Assembly (NCBI RefSeq): GCF_000147815.2
Contig: NC_015957.1
Coordinates: 3,038,001 to 3,102,000 of the forward strand
DNA: 64,000 nt
Source of the DNA: Streptomyces violaceusniger Tu 4113
Lineage (GTDB): Bacteria; Actinomycetota; Actinomycetes; Streptomycetales; Streptomycetaceae
Direction of reading: 5' to 3'
The notes beneath the pieces were generated by a model, which was not told the origin of the DNA, did no database searches, and saw only the letters and a list, made by a program, of their open reading frames with translations. Below are positions 21,784-29,922 of this stretch, piece after piece (the stretch's first letter is position 1; each line of letters starts with the position of its first letter). The position numbers and the translations under genes were made by a program.

Positions 21784-22287
21784 ATGGGCATGAGCGTGAC
21801 CATCTCCGCGGCGACCGCGGACGACGCCGAGCAGATCCTGAAGCTGCAATATCTGTGCTACCAGGGCGAGGCGGAGCTCTACGGCGACTACTCGATCGAA
21901 CCGCTGACGCAGTCGCTCGACGACCTGCGCGCCGAACTGAGCGGGGGCTGCGTGCTCGTCGCCCGGCTCGGCGCGGAGGTCGTCGGCTCGGTCCGCGGAG
22001 TCGTCGACGACAAGGGGACCGCCGCCATCGGCAAGCTGATCGTCCACCCGCGGATGCAGCGGCACGGCCTGGGCGGACGGCTGCTCGCGGCCATCGAGGA
22101 GCGGCTGACCGAGGACCGGGCCGCCAAGCGGTACCGGCTGTTCACCGGCCATCGCAGCGAGGGCAATCTGCGGCTGTACCGCCGCTACGGCTACGCCCAG
22201 GTGGGCACCGAGGAGGTCAACCGCCGGCTGAGCCTGGTGACCCTGGAGAAGGACGCCACGGCCACCGCGTACGCGGCCAGCGCGTAG
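21784..22287 (+). CDS. GNAT family N-acetyltransferase
   Basis: 167 residues with the acetyl-CoA-binding motif in IGKLIVHPRMQRHGLGGRLL (about residues 80-99; Q/RxxGxG/A as QRHGLGG). YRLFTGHRSEGNLRLYRRYGY near residue 118 is the usual C-terminal signature. The acceptor substrate cannot be predicted. A GGGGAGG ribosome site lies 9 bases before the ATG. Confidence 0.88.
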   Translation: MGMSVTISAATADDAEQILKLQYLCYQGEAELYGDYSIEPLTQSLDDLRAELSGGCVLVARLGAEVVGSVRGVVDDKGTAAIGKLIVHPRMQRHGLGGRLLAAIEERLTEDRAAKRYRLFTGHRSEGNLRLYRRYGYAQVGTEEVNRRLSLVTLEKDATATAYAASA

Positions 22288-22310
22288 GCGGTGGCCTGAC
22301 GCGCCCGGTC

Positions 22311-22342
22311 GCCGGGCGGGCCGGACTGCCGGCCCGCCCGGC
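22311..22342. terminator. 14-bp perfect inverted repeat, bidirectional terminator
   Basis: GCCGGGCGGGCCGG - loop ACTG - CCGGCCCGCCCGGC, between the plus-strand acetyltransferase and the converging membrane-protein pair. No T-tract. Its symmetric position suggests it serves both directions. Confidence 0.65.
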
Positions 22343-22410
22343 AACCGGGGGCCGCGCTCAGGGGCGGAGCCCCGGCAGGCCTGCGGCGTCGGTCAGGCCG
22401 GCGGCCTCGG

Positions 22411-22929
22411 TCAGGCCCGCGCCGCCGTACCCGGTGCGCCCCGGCGGGCCTTGCGCAGCCACAGCAGGCCCGTGACCGGCAGGAAGATCGGGATGAACAG
22501 ATAGCCCATCCCGTAGTCGGACCACACCGTCTGGTCGGGGAAGGCCGAGGGGTCGGCAAGGGTCCAGGTCCCCACGGTCAGCACCCCCGCCAGCTCCGCC
22601 GCACAGCAGACCATCGCCGCCTTGCGCGCGCCCTCGCCGCCGCGCACCAGCGAGACCGTGATGAACGCGTACACCACGGCGGAGACCGCCGAGAGGATGT
22701 AGGCGAGCGGGGCCTCCCGGTACTGGGCGATCAACTGGTAGATCGAGCGGGACGCGGCGGCCACGGTGAAGACCCCGTAGAGCAGCACCAGCAGCCGCCC
22801 GGGGCCCTGCCCCAGTCCCGTGCGCGCGCCCGTTTCCGTCTCTCCGGCCGTCGTCCCGGCCGCCGAGTCCTCGGCCACCGAGGCCTCCCGTGCTTCCCGT
22901 GTCTGCCGTGCCTCCGGTGAATCAGCCAC
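22411..22929 (-). CDS. Integral membrane protein, unknown function (second of a pair)
   Basis: 172 residues. A charged, Glu/Ala/Thr-rich head of about 45 residues carries imperfect repeats (ARQTREAREASVAED). Four hydrophobic helices follow, and the protein ends in a basic RKARRGAP tail. No catalytic motif is visible. GTG start lies inside the end of the upstream gene (8-base overlap) behind GGGGAGG, so the two are translationally coupled and likely form a complex or work together. I recognise it only as a conserved Streptomyces membrane protein of unknown role. Confidence 0.75.
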   Translation of the reverse strand: MADSPEARQTREAREASVAEDSAAGTTAGETETGARTGLGQGPGRLLVLLYGVFTVAAASRSIYQLIAQYREAPLAYILSAVSAVVYAFITVSLVRGGEGARKAAMVCCAAELAGVLTVGTWTLADPSAFPDQTVWSDYGMGYLFIPIFLPVTGLLWLRKARRGAPGTAARA

Positions 22930-23290
22930 CGATGCCTCCCCAGATGTCGTACAGCCGCACCTCGAGCACGGCCAGCACCACGGCCGCCGCGGAGACCGTC
23001 GCCGACCCCCAGCGGGTCCGCTCCGTGAGCGACATGAACGCCGCGACCGGCACCGCCAGCGCCGAACCGATGAGGTAGGCCACGAAGATGGCCACCCCCT
23101 GCTGCGGGTCGGCACCGCCCGCTAGCCGCACCACTCCTATGACCAACTGCACGATCGCCAGCAGCGCCACCACGGCCATGCCGATGAAGTGCCAGTCCTT
23201 GGTCGGCTGGTCCCGGTAGGCGGCGAAGCCGCACCACGCGGCGAGGAGGAGCGCGGTCACACCGAGCGCGACCGTCAGCGCGTCGATCAA
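22922..23290 (-). CDS. Integral membrane protein, unknown function (first of a pair)
   Basis: About 122 residues, nearly all membrane: four helices, with a short polar loop RDQPTKDWH after the first and LTERTRWGS before the last. I chose TTG at 23290 because GGAGG sits 5-6 bases upstream and the helix starts immediately. The longer ATG frame would add 45 basic residues with no ribosome site. Coupled to the following membrane gene. Function not recognisable. Confidence 0.7.
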   Translation of the reverse strand: MIDALTVALGVTALLLAAWCGFAAYRDQPTKDWHFIGMAVVALLAIVQLVIGVVRLAGGADPQQGVAIFVAYLIGSALAVPVAAFMSLTERTRWGSATVSAAAVVLAVLEVRLYDIWGGIGG

Positions 23291-23439
23291 CGGGACCTCC
23301 GCGCGGTGCGGCGGCGCACCCGACTGCGGCGCACACAGGGAGTGACAAGCATGGGACGAGGGTAATCGGCCCGCCCGGCCGCGCTGCGCTCGGCCCCGCG
23401 CCCGAGGGCGTCCGCGACCCCCCACGTACGCTGCGGCTC

Positions 23440-24087
23440 ATGAAGATCTCCGCTGACGCGCTGTTGTTCGACAACGACGGAACCCTCGTCTCCTCCCTGG
23501 ACTCGGTGCATCGCTGCTGGACCCGCTGGGCCGAGGAGCAGGGGATTCCGGCGGAGGACTTCGCCCGGGTCGAGCTGCACGGCCGCCCGGCCGACGACAT
23601 CATCGCCGATCTGCTCCCCGCCGACCGTGCCCCGCGGGCCCGGGCGCGCATCGACGAGCTGGAGCTGGAGGACGTACCGGGCGGGGTGAAGCTGCTCCCC
23701 GGCACCGCCGAATTGCTGGCGGGGCTGCCCGCCGCGCGCTGGGCCGTGGTGACCTCCGCCAACCGCCCGCTGGCCGAGGCCCGCCTGGCCGAGGTGGCGA
23801 TACGCCCGGGGACCCTGATCACCTCCGACGACATCACCCGCGGCAAGCCCGACCCCGAGCCCTTCCTGCTGGCGGCCGAGCGGCTCGGAGTCGACCCGGC
23901 ACGCTGTGTGGTCTTCGAGGACGCCCCGGCCGGGCTCGCGGCGGGCCGCGCGGCCGGGATGCGGACCGTGGCATTGACCACAACGACCGCCCGCGAGGAG
24001 CTGGTCGCCGACATCGTGGTCGAGGACCTGTCGGCCGTGTCCGCACGGCTCCTCGACGGGGGCGTGGAGATCACCTGCCGGGTCTGA
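23440..24087 (+). CDS. HAD-superfamily phosphatase (subfamily IA)
   Basis: 215 residues. HAD motif I LLFDNDGTLVSS (Asp11 nucleophile, Asp13), motif II VVTSANRPLAEARL, motif III Lys in ITRGKPDPEPF, and motif IV VVFEDAPAGLAAGRAAGM. The helical cap inserts after motif I, as in phosphoglycolate and sugar-phosphate phosphatases. HGRPADDIIADLL resembles sugar phosphatases. A small phosphorylated metabolite is likely, but the exact one is unknown. It diverges from the membrane-protein pair. Confidence 0.9.
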   Translation: MKISADALLFDNDGTLVSSLDSVHRCWTRWAEEQGIPAEDFARVELHGRPADDIIADLLPADRAPRARARIDELELEDVPGGVKLLPGTAELLAGLPAARWAVVTSANRPLAEARLAEVAIRPGTLITSDDITRGKPDPEPFLLAAERLGVDPARCVVFEDAPAGLAAGRAAGMRTVALTTTTAREELVADIVVEDLSAVSARLLDGGVEITCRV

Positions 24088-24133
24088 ACCGGACCCGGCG
24101 CCCCCTCCCACTGTCCACGGACCGGTCAAGGAC

Positions 24134-24190
24134 GTCCGCTATACGGACATGCTTGATGGGTCCGTACGCGTGTCTGGTTTACTTGCAGCC
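24134..24190 (+). promoter_or_regulatory. Promoter and operator-like palindrome before the metNIQ leader
   Basis: GTCCG-CTATA-CGGAC at 24134-24148 is a perfect 5+5 palindrome. Directly after it are TTGATG (24153-24158), a 17-base spacer, and GGTTTA (24176-24181), which form a plausible -35/-10 pair. Initiation would fall at about 24188-24191, exactly on the ATG of the leader peptide, predicting a leaderless transcript. Confidence 0.55.
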
Positions 24191-24277
24191 ATGACCACGA
24201 CGAGCTGCCGCATCCCTGCGACCGAGGCGAACCCCACGCCCGGTGCTCGTTGTCGGTGTCGAATGTGTGACTGCTGA
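24191..24277 (+). CDS. Cysteine-rich leader peptide upstream of metNIQ
   Basis: A 28-codon ORF whose last eleven residues read GARCRCRMCDC: five cysteines in all (positions 6, 21, 23, 26, 28), four packed into the final eight codons. This composition is extreme for Streptomyces proteins, and the reading frame starts at the predicted transcription start, with no ribosome site (leaderless). Cys-rich leader ORFs that sense cysteinyl-tRNA by ribosome stalling are known upstream of sulfur genes in Actinobacteria. Here the downstream operon imports methionine. Control of metN by cysteine supply is therefore a reasoned inference. Confidence 0.7.
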   Translation: MTTTSCRIPATEANPTPGARCRCRMCDC

Positions 24278-24430
24278 GGGCCCCTGCCCGAGCCTCGCGC
24301 CCCGAAGCGAGACCGGCTGAGCCGGACCCGTGCGCCCAGCGCGCCGGGCCGCGCCGCCCCGCGTCACCGGAACCCGAAACGCGCCCACACATCGCGCGTC
24401 TCCTCGGGTCCGCCCTGCCGCGTTCGGAAA

Positions 24431-24493
24431 ATGAACGAGCCGTGCCCGGCGGCACCAACCGCCATGCACTCAACAGTGACGGAAACCCTGTGA
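24431..24493 (+). CDS. Short ORF translationally overlapping the metN start
   Basis: Twenty codons (MNEPCPAAPTAMHSTVTETL), whose TGA stop overlaps the metN GTG start in GTGA. Ribosomes finishing this ORF could restart on metN, which itself has only a weak ribosome site. It holds one cysteine codon. Whether it is really translated is unproven. An internal ATG would give a nine-residue version with the same stop. Confidence 0.4.
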   Translation: MNEPCPAAPTAMHSTVTETL

Positions 24494-25545
24494 TCACCAC
24501 CACGGACCTGACCAAGGTCTACCGCTCACGAGGCCGCGAGGTCACCGCCCTCGACGGCGTCGATCTGCATGTCCGCGAGGGTGAGGTGTACGGCGTCGTC
24601 GGCCAGAGCGGCGCCGGGAAGTCCACCCTCATCCGCTGCGTCAACCTTCTGGAGCGCCCCACCTCCGGCACGGTCACCGTGGCCGGCCAGGACCTGACCG
24701 CACTCGCCGGGCGCCGCCAGAGCGCCGGCTCCGCGCTGCGCCAGGCCCGCAGCCGTATCGGCATGGTGTTCCAGCACTTCAACCTGGTCTCCTCGCGCAC
24801 CGTGCGGGACAACGTCGAGCTGCCCCTGGAGATCCTCGGCGTCTCCGGCAAGGAGCGCACCCGCAAGGCCCTGGAGCTGCTGGAGCTGGTGAGCCTCAGC
24901 GACAAGGCCAAGGCGTACCCCGCGCAGCTCTCCGGTGGCCAGAAGCAGCGCGTCGGCATCGCCCGCGCGCTCGCCGGTGACCCCAAGGTGCTGCTCTCGG
25001 ACGAGGCGACCTCCGCGCTCGACCCCGAGACCACCCGCTCGATCCTGCAACTGCTGCGCGACCTCAATGAGCAGCTCGGCCTGACCGTGCTGCTCATCAC
25101 GCACGAGATGGACGTCGTCAAGACGATCTGCGACTCGGCCGCGCTGATGCGCGACGGCCGCATCGTGGAGTCCGGCCAGGTCAGCGAGTTGCTGGCGACG
25201 CCCGGCTCCGAGCTGGCCCAGGAGCTCTTCCCGGTCGGCGGGGTGCCCTCGGGCGAGGACCGTACGGTCGTGGACGTCACCTTCCAGGGCGAGGCGGCCA
25301 CCAAGCCGGTCATCTCCCAGCTCTCCCGTACGTACAACATCGACATCTCGATCCTGGGCGCCGCGATGGACACCGTCGGCGGCCACCAGGTCGGCCGGAT
25401 GCGGATCGAGCTGCCCGGCCGGTTCGAGGAGAACGTCGTCCCGATCGGCTTCCTGCGGGAGCAGGGCCTGCAGGTCGATGTGGCGGCCATCGCCGACGGC
25501 CCGCGCGCGAACCCGACCCCGCTGCTCAAGGAGGGCGCCAAGTGA
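24490..25545 (+). CDS. metN: Methionine ABC importer, ATP-binding protein MetN
   Basis: Energises methionine uptake. 351 residues: Walker A GQSGAGKS at 38-45, Q-loop MVFQHFNLV, ABC signature QLSGGQKQRVGIARAL, a Walker B segment reading VLLSDEATSALDPE, and switch His in LLITHEMDV. The C-terminal 80 residues form the NIL domain that binds methionine and lets it inhibit transport (DVTFQGEAATKPVISQL onward). GTG start chosen at the ABC fold's first strand; an upstream in-frame start would overlap the leader region. The stop overlaps the metI start (GTGA). Confidence 0.95.
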   Translation: MITTTDLTKVYRSRGREVTALDGVDLHVREGEVYGVVGQSGAGKSTLIRCVNLLERPTSGTVTVAGQDLTALAGRRQSAGSALRQARSRIGMVFQHFNLVSSRTVRDNVELPLEILGVSGKERTRKALELLELVSLSDKAKAYPAQLSGGQKQRVGIARALAGDPKVLLSDEATSALDPETTRSILQLLRDLNEQLGLTVLLITHEMDVVKTICDSAALMRDGRIVESGQVSELLATPGSELAQELFPVGGVPSGEDRTVVDVTFQGEAATKPVISQLSRTYNIDISILGAAMDTVGGHQVGRMRIELPGRFEENVVPIGFLREQGLQVDVAAIADGPRANPTPLLKEGAK

Positions 25546-26330
25546 CCTGGTCCGAGATGGAGCCCCTGCTGGAGCAGGCCTGTTGGGACACCCTCTACAT
25601 GGTCGGCTGGTCGGCGGTGATCGCCGTCGTCGGCGGACTGCCGCTCGGTGTGCTGCTGGTCCTCACCGACCGCGGCGGAGTGCTGCAGAACGTCGTGGTG
25701 AACAAGGTCGTCGGGCAGATCGTCAACGTCGCCCGCTCGATGCCGTTCATCATCCTGATGGTCGCCCTGATCTCCTTCACCCGCGCGATCGTGGGCACCA
25801 CCATCGGCCCCGAGGCCGCGATCGTGCCCCTGGCCATCGGCGCCATCCCCTTCTACGCCCGGCTCGTGGAGACCTCGGTGCGCGAGGTGGACGGCGGGCT
25901 GGTCGAGGCCGTGCAGTCGATGGGCGGCTCCACCTGGGCCGTCGTCCGCAAGGTGCTGCTGCCCGAGTCGCTGCCCGCGCTGATCTCCAGCGCCACCACC
26001 ACGATCGTCGCGCTCATCGGCTACTCCGCGATGGCCGGCACGGTCGGCGCCGGTGGCCTCGGTGACCTGGCGGTCCGCTACGGCTATCTGCGGTTCGAGA
26101 CCAAGCTGATGTGGATCACCGTCGTCATCCTCGCGGTGGTCATCTCCGTCATCCAGTTCGCGGGCGATCTCGCCGCCCGCGGCCTGTCGCACCGCGGCCG
26201 CTCCTCGGTCGCCCCGCGGCTGGTGCTGCTGCGCGGCGGCGCGTCCCGGGCCGGGAAGCCCGCTCCGGCCCCGGAGCCGCAGGCCGCGCCCGCCGAGATC
26301 GAGTCCGTGGAGCCGACCAAGGTCCCCTGA
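25542..26330 (+). CDS. metI: Methionine ABC importer, permease MetI
   Basis: 262 residues with five predicted membrane helices. The permease coupling loop that contacts MetN is visible as VDGGLVEAVQSMGGSTWAVV followed by KVLLPESLP (EAAxxxG-like motif near residues 120-145). RSMPFIILMVALISF is the substrate-channel helix. The C-terminal 50 residues after the last helix are a Pro/Ala-rich cytoplasmic tail, longer than in E. coli MetI. GTG start overlaps the metN stop. Confidence 0.94.
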   Translation: MTWSEMEPLLEQACWDTLYMVGWSAVIAVVGGLPLGVLLVLTDRGGVLQNVVVNKVVGQIVNVARSMPFIILMVALISFTRAIVGTTIGPEAAIVPLAIGAIPFYARLVETSVREVDGGLVEAVQSMGGSTWAVVRKVLLPESLPALISSATTTIVALIGYSAMAGTVGAGGLGDLAVRYGYLRFETKLMWITVVILAVVISVIQFAGDLAARGLSHRGRSSVAPRLVLLRGGASRAGKPAPAPEPQAAPAEIESVEPTKVP

Positions 26331-26426
26331 GCCCCCACCCGCCTCCGTACCCCCCGTATCACCCGCCCGTCATTCCGCTTCCGCACCCGCGGCGGATTCG
26401 TGCGCCCTCGAAGAAAGGCACTTTTC

Positions 26427-27248
26427 GTGCGTAACACCACCAAGACCGTCACCACCGTCCTCGCCGCCGGCGCGCTCGCCCTCGGCGCCGCCGCCTGCAG
26501 TCCCTCGTCCTCCAACGACAAGAACGGCGCGCTGGTCGTCGCCGCGAGCCCGGTCCCGCACGCGGAGATACTCAACTACGTCAAGGACCACCTGGCCGAC
26601 AAGGCGGGCCTCAAGCTGGAGGTCCGGGAGTTCACCGACTACAACACGCCGAACCTCTCCACCCAGGACGGCTCGGTCGGCGCCAACTACTTCCAGAACC
26701 AGCCGTTCCTGGACGACTTCAACAAGAAGAAGGGCACCGACATCGTGCCCGTCGTCACCGTGCACCTCGAGCCGCTCGGCCTCTACTCGCACAAGGTGAA
26801 GAAGGCCGGCGAGCTCAAGAAGGGCGCCACCGTGGCCGTCCCGAGCGACACGGTCAACGAGGCCCGCGCGCTGAAGCTGCTGGACGCGAACGGGGTCATC
26901 AAGCTCAAGAGCGGCGTCGGCAACGAGGCCACCCCCAAGGACATCGTCACCAACCCCAAGGGCCTGAAGTTCAAGGAACTGGAGGCCGCCCAGCTCCCGC
27001 GGTCGCTCGACGACGTGGACGCCGCGGTCGTCAACGGCAACTACGCCATCGAGGCGCACCTCAAGCCCGCCAAGGACGCCATCCTCCTCGAGTCGCCCAA
27101 GAACAACCCGTACGCCAACTTCCTGGCCGTGAAGAAGGGCAACGAGGACGACCCGCGCGTCAAGAAGCTGGCCAAGCTCCTCACCTCCCCCGAGGTGAAG
27201 AAGTACATCAAGGACCAGTACCAGGGCTCCGTGCTGGCGTCCTTCTGA
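26427..27248 (+). CDS. metQ: Methionine-binding lipoprotein MetQ
   Basis: Extracytoplasmic substrate-binding protein delivering methionine to MetNI. 273 residues. The signal peptide ends in lipobox LGAAAC (lipid-modified Cys24), followed by a Ser/Asn-rich linker. The NlpA/MetQ fold starts LVVAASPVPHAEIL. FTDYNTPNLSTQDGSVGANYFQ and DAAVVNGNYAIEA are family signatures that line the ligand site. GTG start with AAGAAAGG 8 bases upstream. It follows metI by 96 bases in the same operon and is followed by a strong hairpin. Confidence 0.95.
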   Translation: MRNTTKTVTTVLAAGALALGAAACSPSSSNDKNGALVVAASPVPHAEILNYVKDHLADKAGLKLEVREFTDYNTPNLSTQDGSVGANYFQNQPFLDDFNKKKGTDIVPVVTVHLEPLGLYSHKVKKAGELKKGATVAVPSDTVNEARALKLLDANGVIKLKSGVGNEATPKDIVTNPKGLKFKELEAAQLPRSLDDVDAAVVNGNYAIEAHLKPAKDAILLESPKNNPYANFLAVKKGNEDDPRVKKLAKLLTSPEVKKYIKDQYQGSVLASF

Positions 27249-27331
27249 TTTCGCGGCGCACCGCGACACCACCGCGACACCACCGCAACGATCGCGCCAA
27301 CCTTCCCGCCCACCGGCGGATCCCCAGGGCT

Positions 27332-27358
27332 CCGCATCCGGACCACAACCGGATGCGG
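27332..27358 (+). terminator. Terminator hairpin of metNIQ
   Basis: CCGCATCCGG - loop ACCACAA - CCGGATGCGG, a 10-bp perfect stem 84 bases after the metQ stop, followed by GGCCTTCC rather than a T-tract. Confidence 0.8.
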
Positions 27359-27457
27359 GGCCTTCCGATTCACCCCCCGTGCTGCGTTCTCCCTGCGTGA
27401 TGCTGCATGCTGGGCCTCTCTACGGCCCTGAAACGACCCCCGGTTACGGAGCGGCGC

Positions 27458-28102
27458 ATGACCACCTTCCCGGACATCTCCATCAGCACGGAACGGCTGG
27501 TGCTGCGCCCGTTCGAGGAAGCGGACATACCCGCGCTCGCGGACATGATGAACGACGAAAGCATCATCGCCTGGACCCGGGCGCCCAATCCGTACAGCCC
27601 CTCCGACGCCCGCGACCAGGCGCTGCGGCTCGCCCCGGCGGAACGGACCACCGGTCGGGGAATCGTCTTCGCGGTCGCCGAATTCCTCACCCAGCGGCTG
27701 GTCGGCATCGTGCATCTGACCCATACCGACTGGAGATTGCTGGCCACCGAGGCCAGCTATGTCGTCGCCCCCTGGGCGCGCGGTGAGGGCTATGCCTCGG
27801 AGGCCGTGCTGGCCGTGGCCCGCTGGCTGTTCCAGGACCAGAAGTTCGAGCGCCTGGAGCTGCGCACCGCCGCCGGCAACACCGCCGCCCAGCAGGTCGC
27901 CCAGAAGGTCGGCTGTATCAGCGAGGGCGTGTTGCGCCACGCCTGGATAGCCCGCACCCAGACGGAGGACGGCGGCTGGACCGATATGCGCACCGACCTC
28001 ATCGTCTGGAGTCTGCTCGCCGAGGACCTCGACGGCACCCCCGACCGGATCTCCGGGCCCGAGGGCTTCGGCGTCTATCCCACCTACTCCGACTGGGGCT
28101 GA
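27458..28102 (+). CDS. GNAT acetyltransferase, RimJ/RimL type
   Basis: 214 residues. Starts with ISTERLVLRPFEEADIPALA, the typical RimJ/RimL opening. Acetyl-CoA loop in VAPWARGEGYASEAVLAVA near residue 107, and RLELRTAAGNTAAQQVAQKVG near residue 135. It may acetylate a protein N-terminus, an amino acid or an antibiotic. ATG at 27458 has GGAG 6 bases upstream; an earlier in-frame start has no ribosome site. Confidence 0.88.
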   Translation: MTTFPDISISTERLVLRPFEEADIPALADMMNDESIIAWTRAPNPYSPSDARDQALRLAPAERTTGRGIVFAVAEFLTQRLVGIVHLTHTDWRLLATEASYVVAPWARGEGYASEAVLAVARWLFQDQKFERLELRTAAGNTAAQQVAQKVGCISEGVLRHAWIARTQTEDGGWTDMRTDLIVWSLLAEDLDGTPDRISGPEGFGVYPTYSDWG

Positions 28103-28384
28103 CGCCCCACCGCGCCCTGGCCGGGGCGGAGATCCGGCGCATTCGCGCCGCCCGCGCCCCCGGCGCACCACCCTCGCGCCCGCCCCCGCTCCGGCGGCCC
28201 GGACCAGCCGGGGTACTCTTCGTCCGCGCCGAACACCCGCGCCTCGGCCGCATCCGGGACCGCGCCCCGCACATCCGCGGCGCACCGGCCGCGACCCGCC
28301 CGTGAACCCTCACAGGCACACCACGCGACCCACCGCGACGCACCGACAGACCCGACCCGCCACACATAGGGGAGAACAAGGACG

Positions 28385-29638
28385 ATGGCCGACCGCGTCA
28401 CGGTGATCGGTTGGGACGGCACCCCGCTCACGGACGCGGCCCGCTCCGCCCTCGCGGCGGCCACCCTCGCGGCCGGCGCCGCCCACCACCTGGCGCTGCC
28501 CGAAGTCCCGCCCGGCGCCGAACGGATCCGGCTCGGCAGCGTGGACCTCGCGGCCCGCAGGATCGCCCAGCACCGCGGCTCCGCCGTGGTCCTGGCCGAC
28601 GGCGACCCCGGCTTCTTCGGCGTCGTCCGCGCCCTGCGCGCCCCCGAGCACGGACTCGAGGTCGAGGTCGTCCCCGCCGTCTCCTCCGTCGCCGCCGCCT
28701 TCGCCCGGGCCGGAATGCCCTGGGACGACGCCCAGGTCGTCGTCGCCCACAGCCGCGACCTGCGCCGCGCGGTCAACGTCTGCCGCGCCCACACCAAGGT
28801 CGCCGTCCTCACCTCGCCCGGCGCCGGCCCCGCCGAACTCGCACTGCTGCTCGGCCCCGTGCACCGCACCTTCGTCATCTGCGAGGCGCTGGGCACCGAA
28901 CGCGAGCAGGTCACCGTCCTGACCTCCGACAAGGCCGCCGACCACGCCTGGCGCGACCCCAACGTCGTCATCGTCATCGGCGGCTCCGGCATAACTCCCG
29001 TCCGCGGCGGCCCGGCGGCCGGTGCCGCCCGCGGCGCGCTGCAGAGCGGCGGCTGGATCGCCGGACGCGACCCCGGCTACCCGGGCACCGTCCGCGGCTG
29101 GGCGCTGCCCGGCCCCGCGTACGGGACCGCGCTGGGCGAGAGCGAGTCCCCGCAACTGCGCGCCCTCCAACTCGCCCGTATCGGCCCCCGCCCGGGCGAC
29201 CTGGTCTGGGACATCGGAGCGGGCAGCGGCGCGGCGGCCGTCGAGACCGCCGGGTTCGGCGCCGCCGTCATCACCGTCGACCGCGACCCGGACGCCTGCG
29301 AGCGCACCGACACCCTGGCCCGCCGCTTCGGCGTACAGCTCCAGGTCGTCCAGGGCGTCGCCCCCGAGGTGCTGGAGGACCTGCCGGAGCCGGATGCGGT
29401 GCGGATCGGCGGTGGGGGCGCGTCCGTCGTCGCCGCGTGCGCCGCGCGCCGCCCCGAGCGCATCGTCACCCACGCCGCGACCCGAGACGAGGCGGAGGCC
29501 ATCGGCCAGGCGCTGGAGGACGGCGGCTACGCCGTCGAATGCGTGCTGCTGCAGTCCGTCGAGTTGGACACGCGGGGCTGGACCGAACGGGAGCGCGCGG
29601 TCGCCTTCATGCTCTGCGGCCACCGCCCGCACCAGTGA
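28385..29638 (+). CDS. cobL: Precorrin-6Y C5,15-methyltransferase (decarboxylating) CobL
   Basis: Aerobic-route cobalamin enzyme methylating C-5 and C-15 of the corrin ring and removing the C-12 acetate carboxyl. 417 residues. The N-terminal half (1-210) is the CbiE-type tetrapyrrole methylase, with VVLADGDPGFFGVVRAL and VVPAVSSVAAAFARAG. The C-terminal half (from about 250) is CbiT-like, with the SAM loop VWDIGAGSGAAAVETA. The fused form is what defines CobL. ATG with GGGGAGAACAAGGA upstream. The BluB-CobT gene follows on the same strand after about 280 bases. Confidence 0.93.
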   Translation: MADRVTVIGWDGTPLTDAARSALAAATLAAGAAHHLALPEVPPGAERIRLGSVDLAARRIAQHRGSAVVLADGDPGFFGVVRALRAPEHGLEVEVVPAVSSVAAAFARAGMPWDDAQVVVAHSRDLRRAVNVCRAHTKVAVLTSPGAGPAELALLLGPVHRTFVICEALGTEREQVTVLTSDKAADHAWRDPNVVIVIGGSGITPVRGGPAAGAARGALQSGGWIAGRDPGYPGTVRGWALPGPAYGTALGESESPQLRALQLARIGPRPGDLVWDIGAGSGAAAVETAGFGAAVITVDRDPDACERTDTLARRFGVQLQVVQGVAPEVLEDLPEPDAVRIGGGGASVVAACAARRPERIVTHAATRDEAEAIGQALEDGGYAVECVLLQSVELDTRGWTERERAVAFMLCGHRPHQ

Positions 29639-29777
29639 TTTTGTCCTTGTGACGTTCGCCCCGAGCTTCGCCCCGGTGACCTGCCCCGGGCACCGCCCGG
29701 GGTAGGCTGGCGGATCGTTGTACTGCCTGTACCGCTGCCCGGCGTTCGGCGCTTTATTGGCCAAAGGCCGGAAAATG

Positions 29778-29794
29778 CCCCTTCCTTGAAGGGG
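29778..29794. repeat. Small hairpin in the cobL-cobT gap
   Basis: CCCCTTC - CTT - GAAGGGG, a perfect 7-bp stem about 125 bases before the BluB-CobT start. The surrounding 280 bases contain no gene and no recognisable riboswitch; a leader structure or a weak terminator for cobL are both possible. Confidence 0.4.
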
Positions 29795-29901
29795 TGGCGG
29801 TAGGCAAGCCTCGGGCGTGTCTACGTGCCGCGCACGGCGCATGCTCGTTCTTGCTCAGGGGGCTTGCTCTCGGCGGTAGGCGGTTGGAAGGAGCACTAAC
29901 G

Positions 29902-29922
29902 ATGGGCGAGGGGTACGCATGA
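29902..29922 (+). CDS. Six-codon uORF MGEGYA coupled to the BluB-CobT start
   Basis: A strong ribosome site (GGAAGGAG, 29885-29892) is placed for the ATG at 29902, not for the long gene. This uORF's stop overlaps the downstream start in ATGA. Initiation on the 1405-residue protein therefore probably depends on termination of this mini-ORF. GAGGGG inside it could also serve the second start. Confidence 0.45.
   Translation: MGEGYA

Noticed and set aside
24278..24430. S-box (SAM) riboswitch before metN
   Set aside because: The sequence after the Cys leader is GC-rich with ordinary hairpins and lacks the S-box consensus blocks.
29639..29918. Cobalamin riboswitch before BluB-CobT
   Set aside because: I could not find the conserved B12-box GCCACTG or the other core segments; only a simple hairpin and a uORF are visible.
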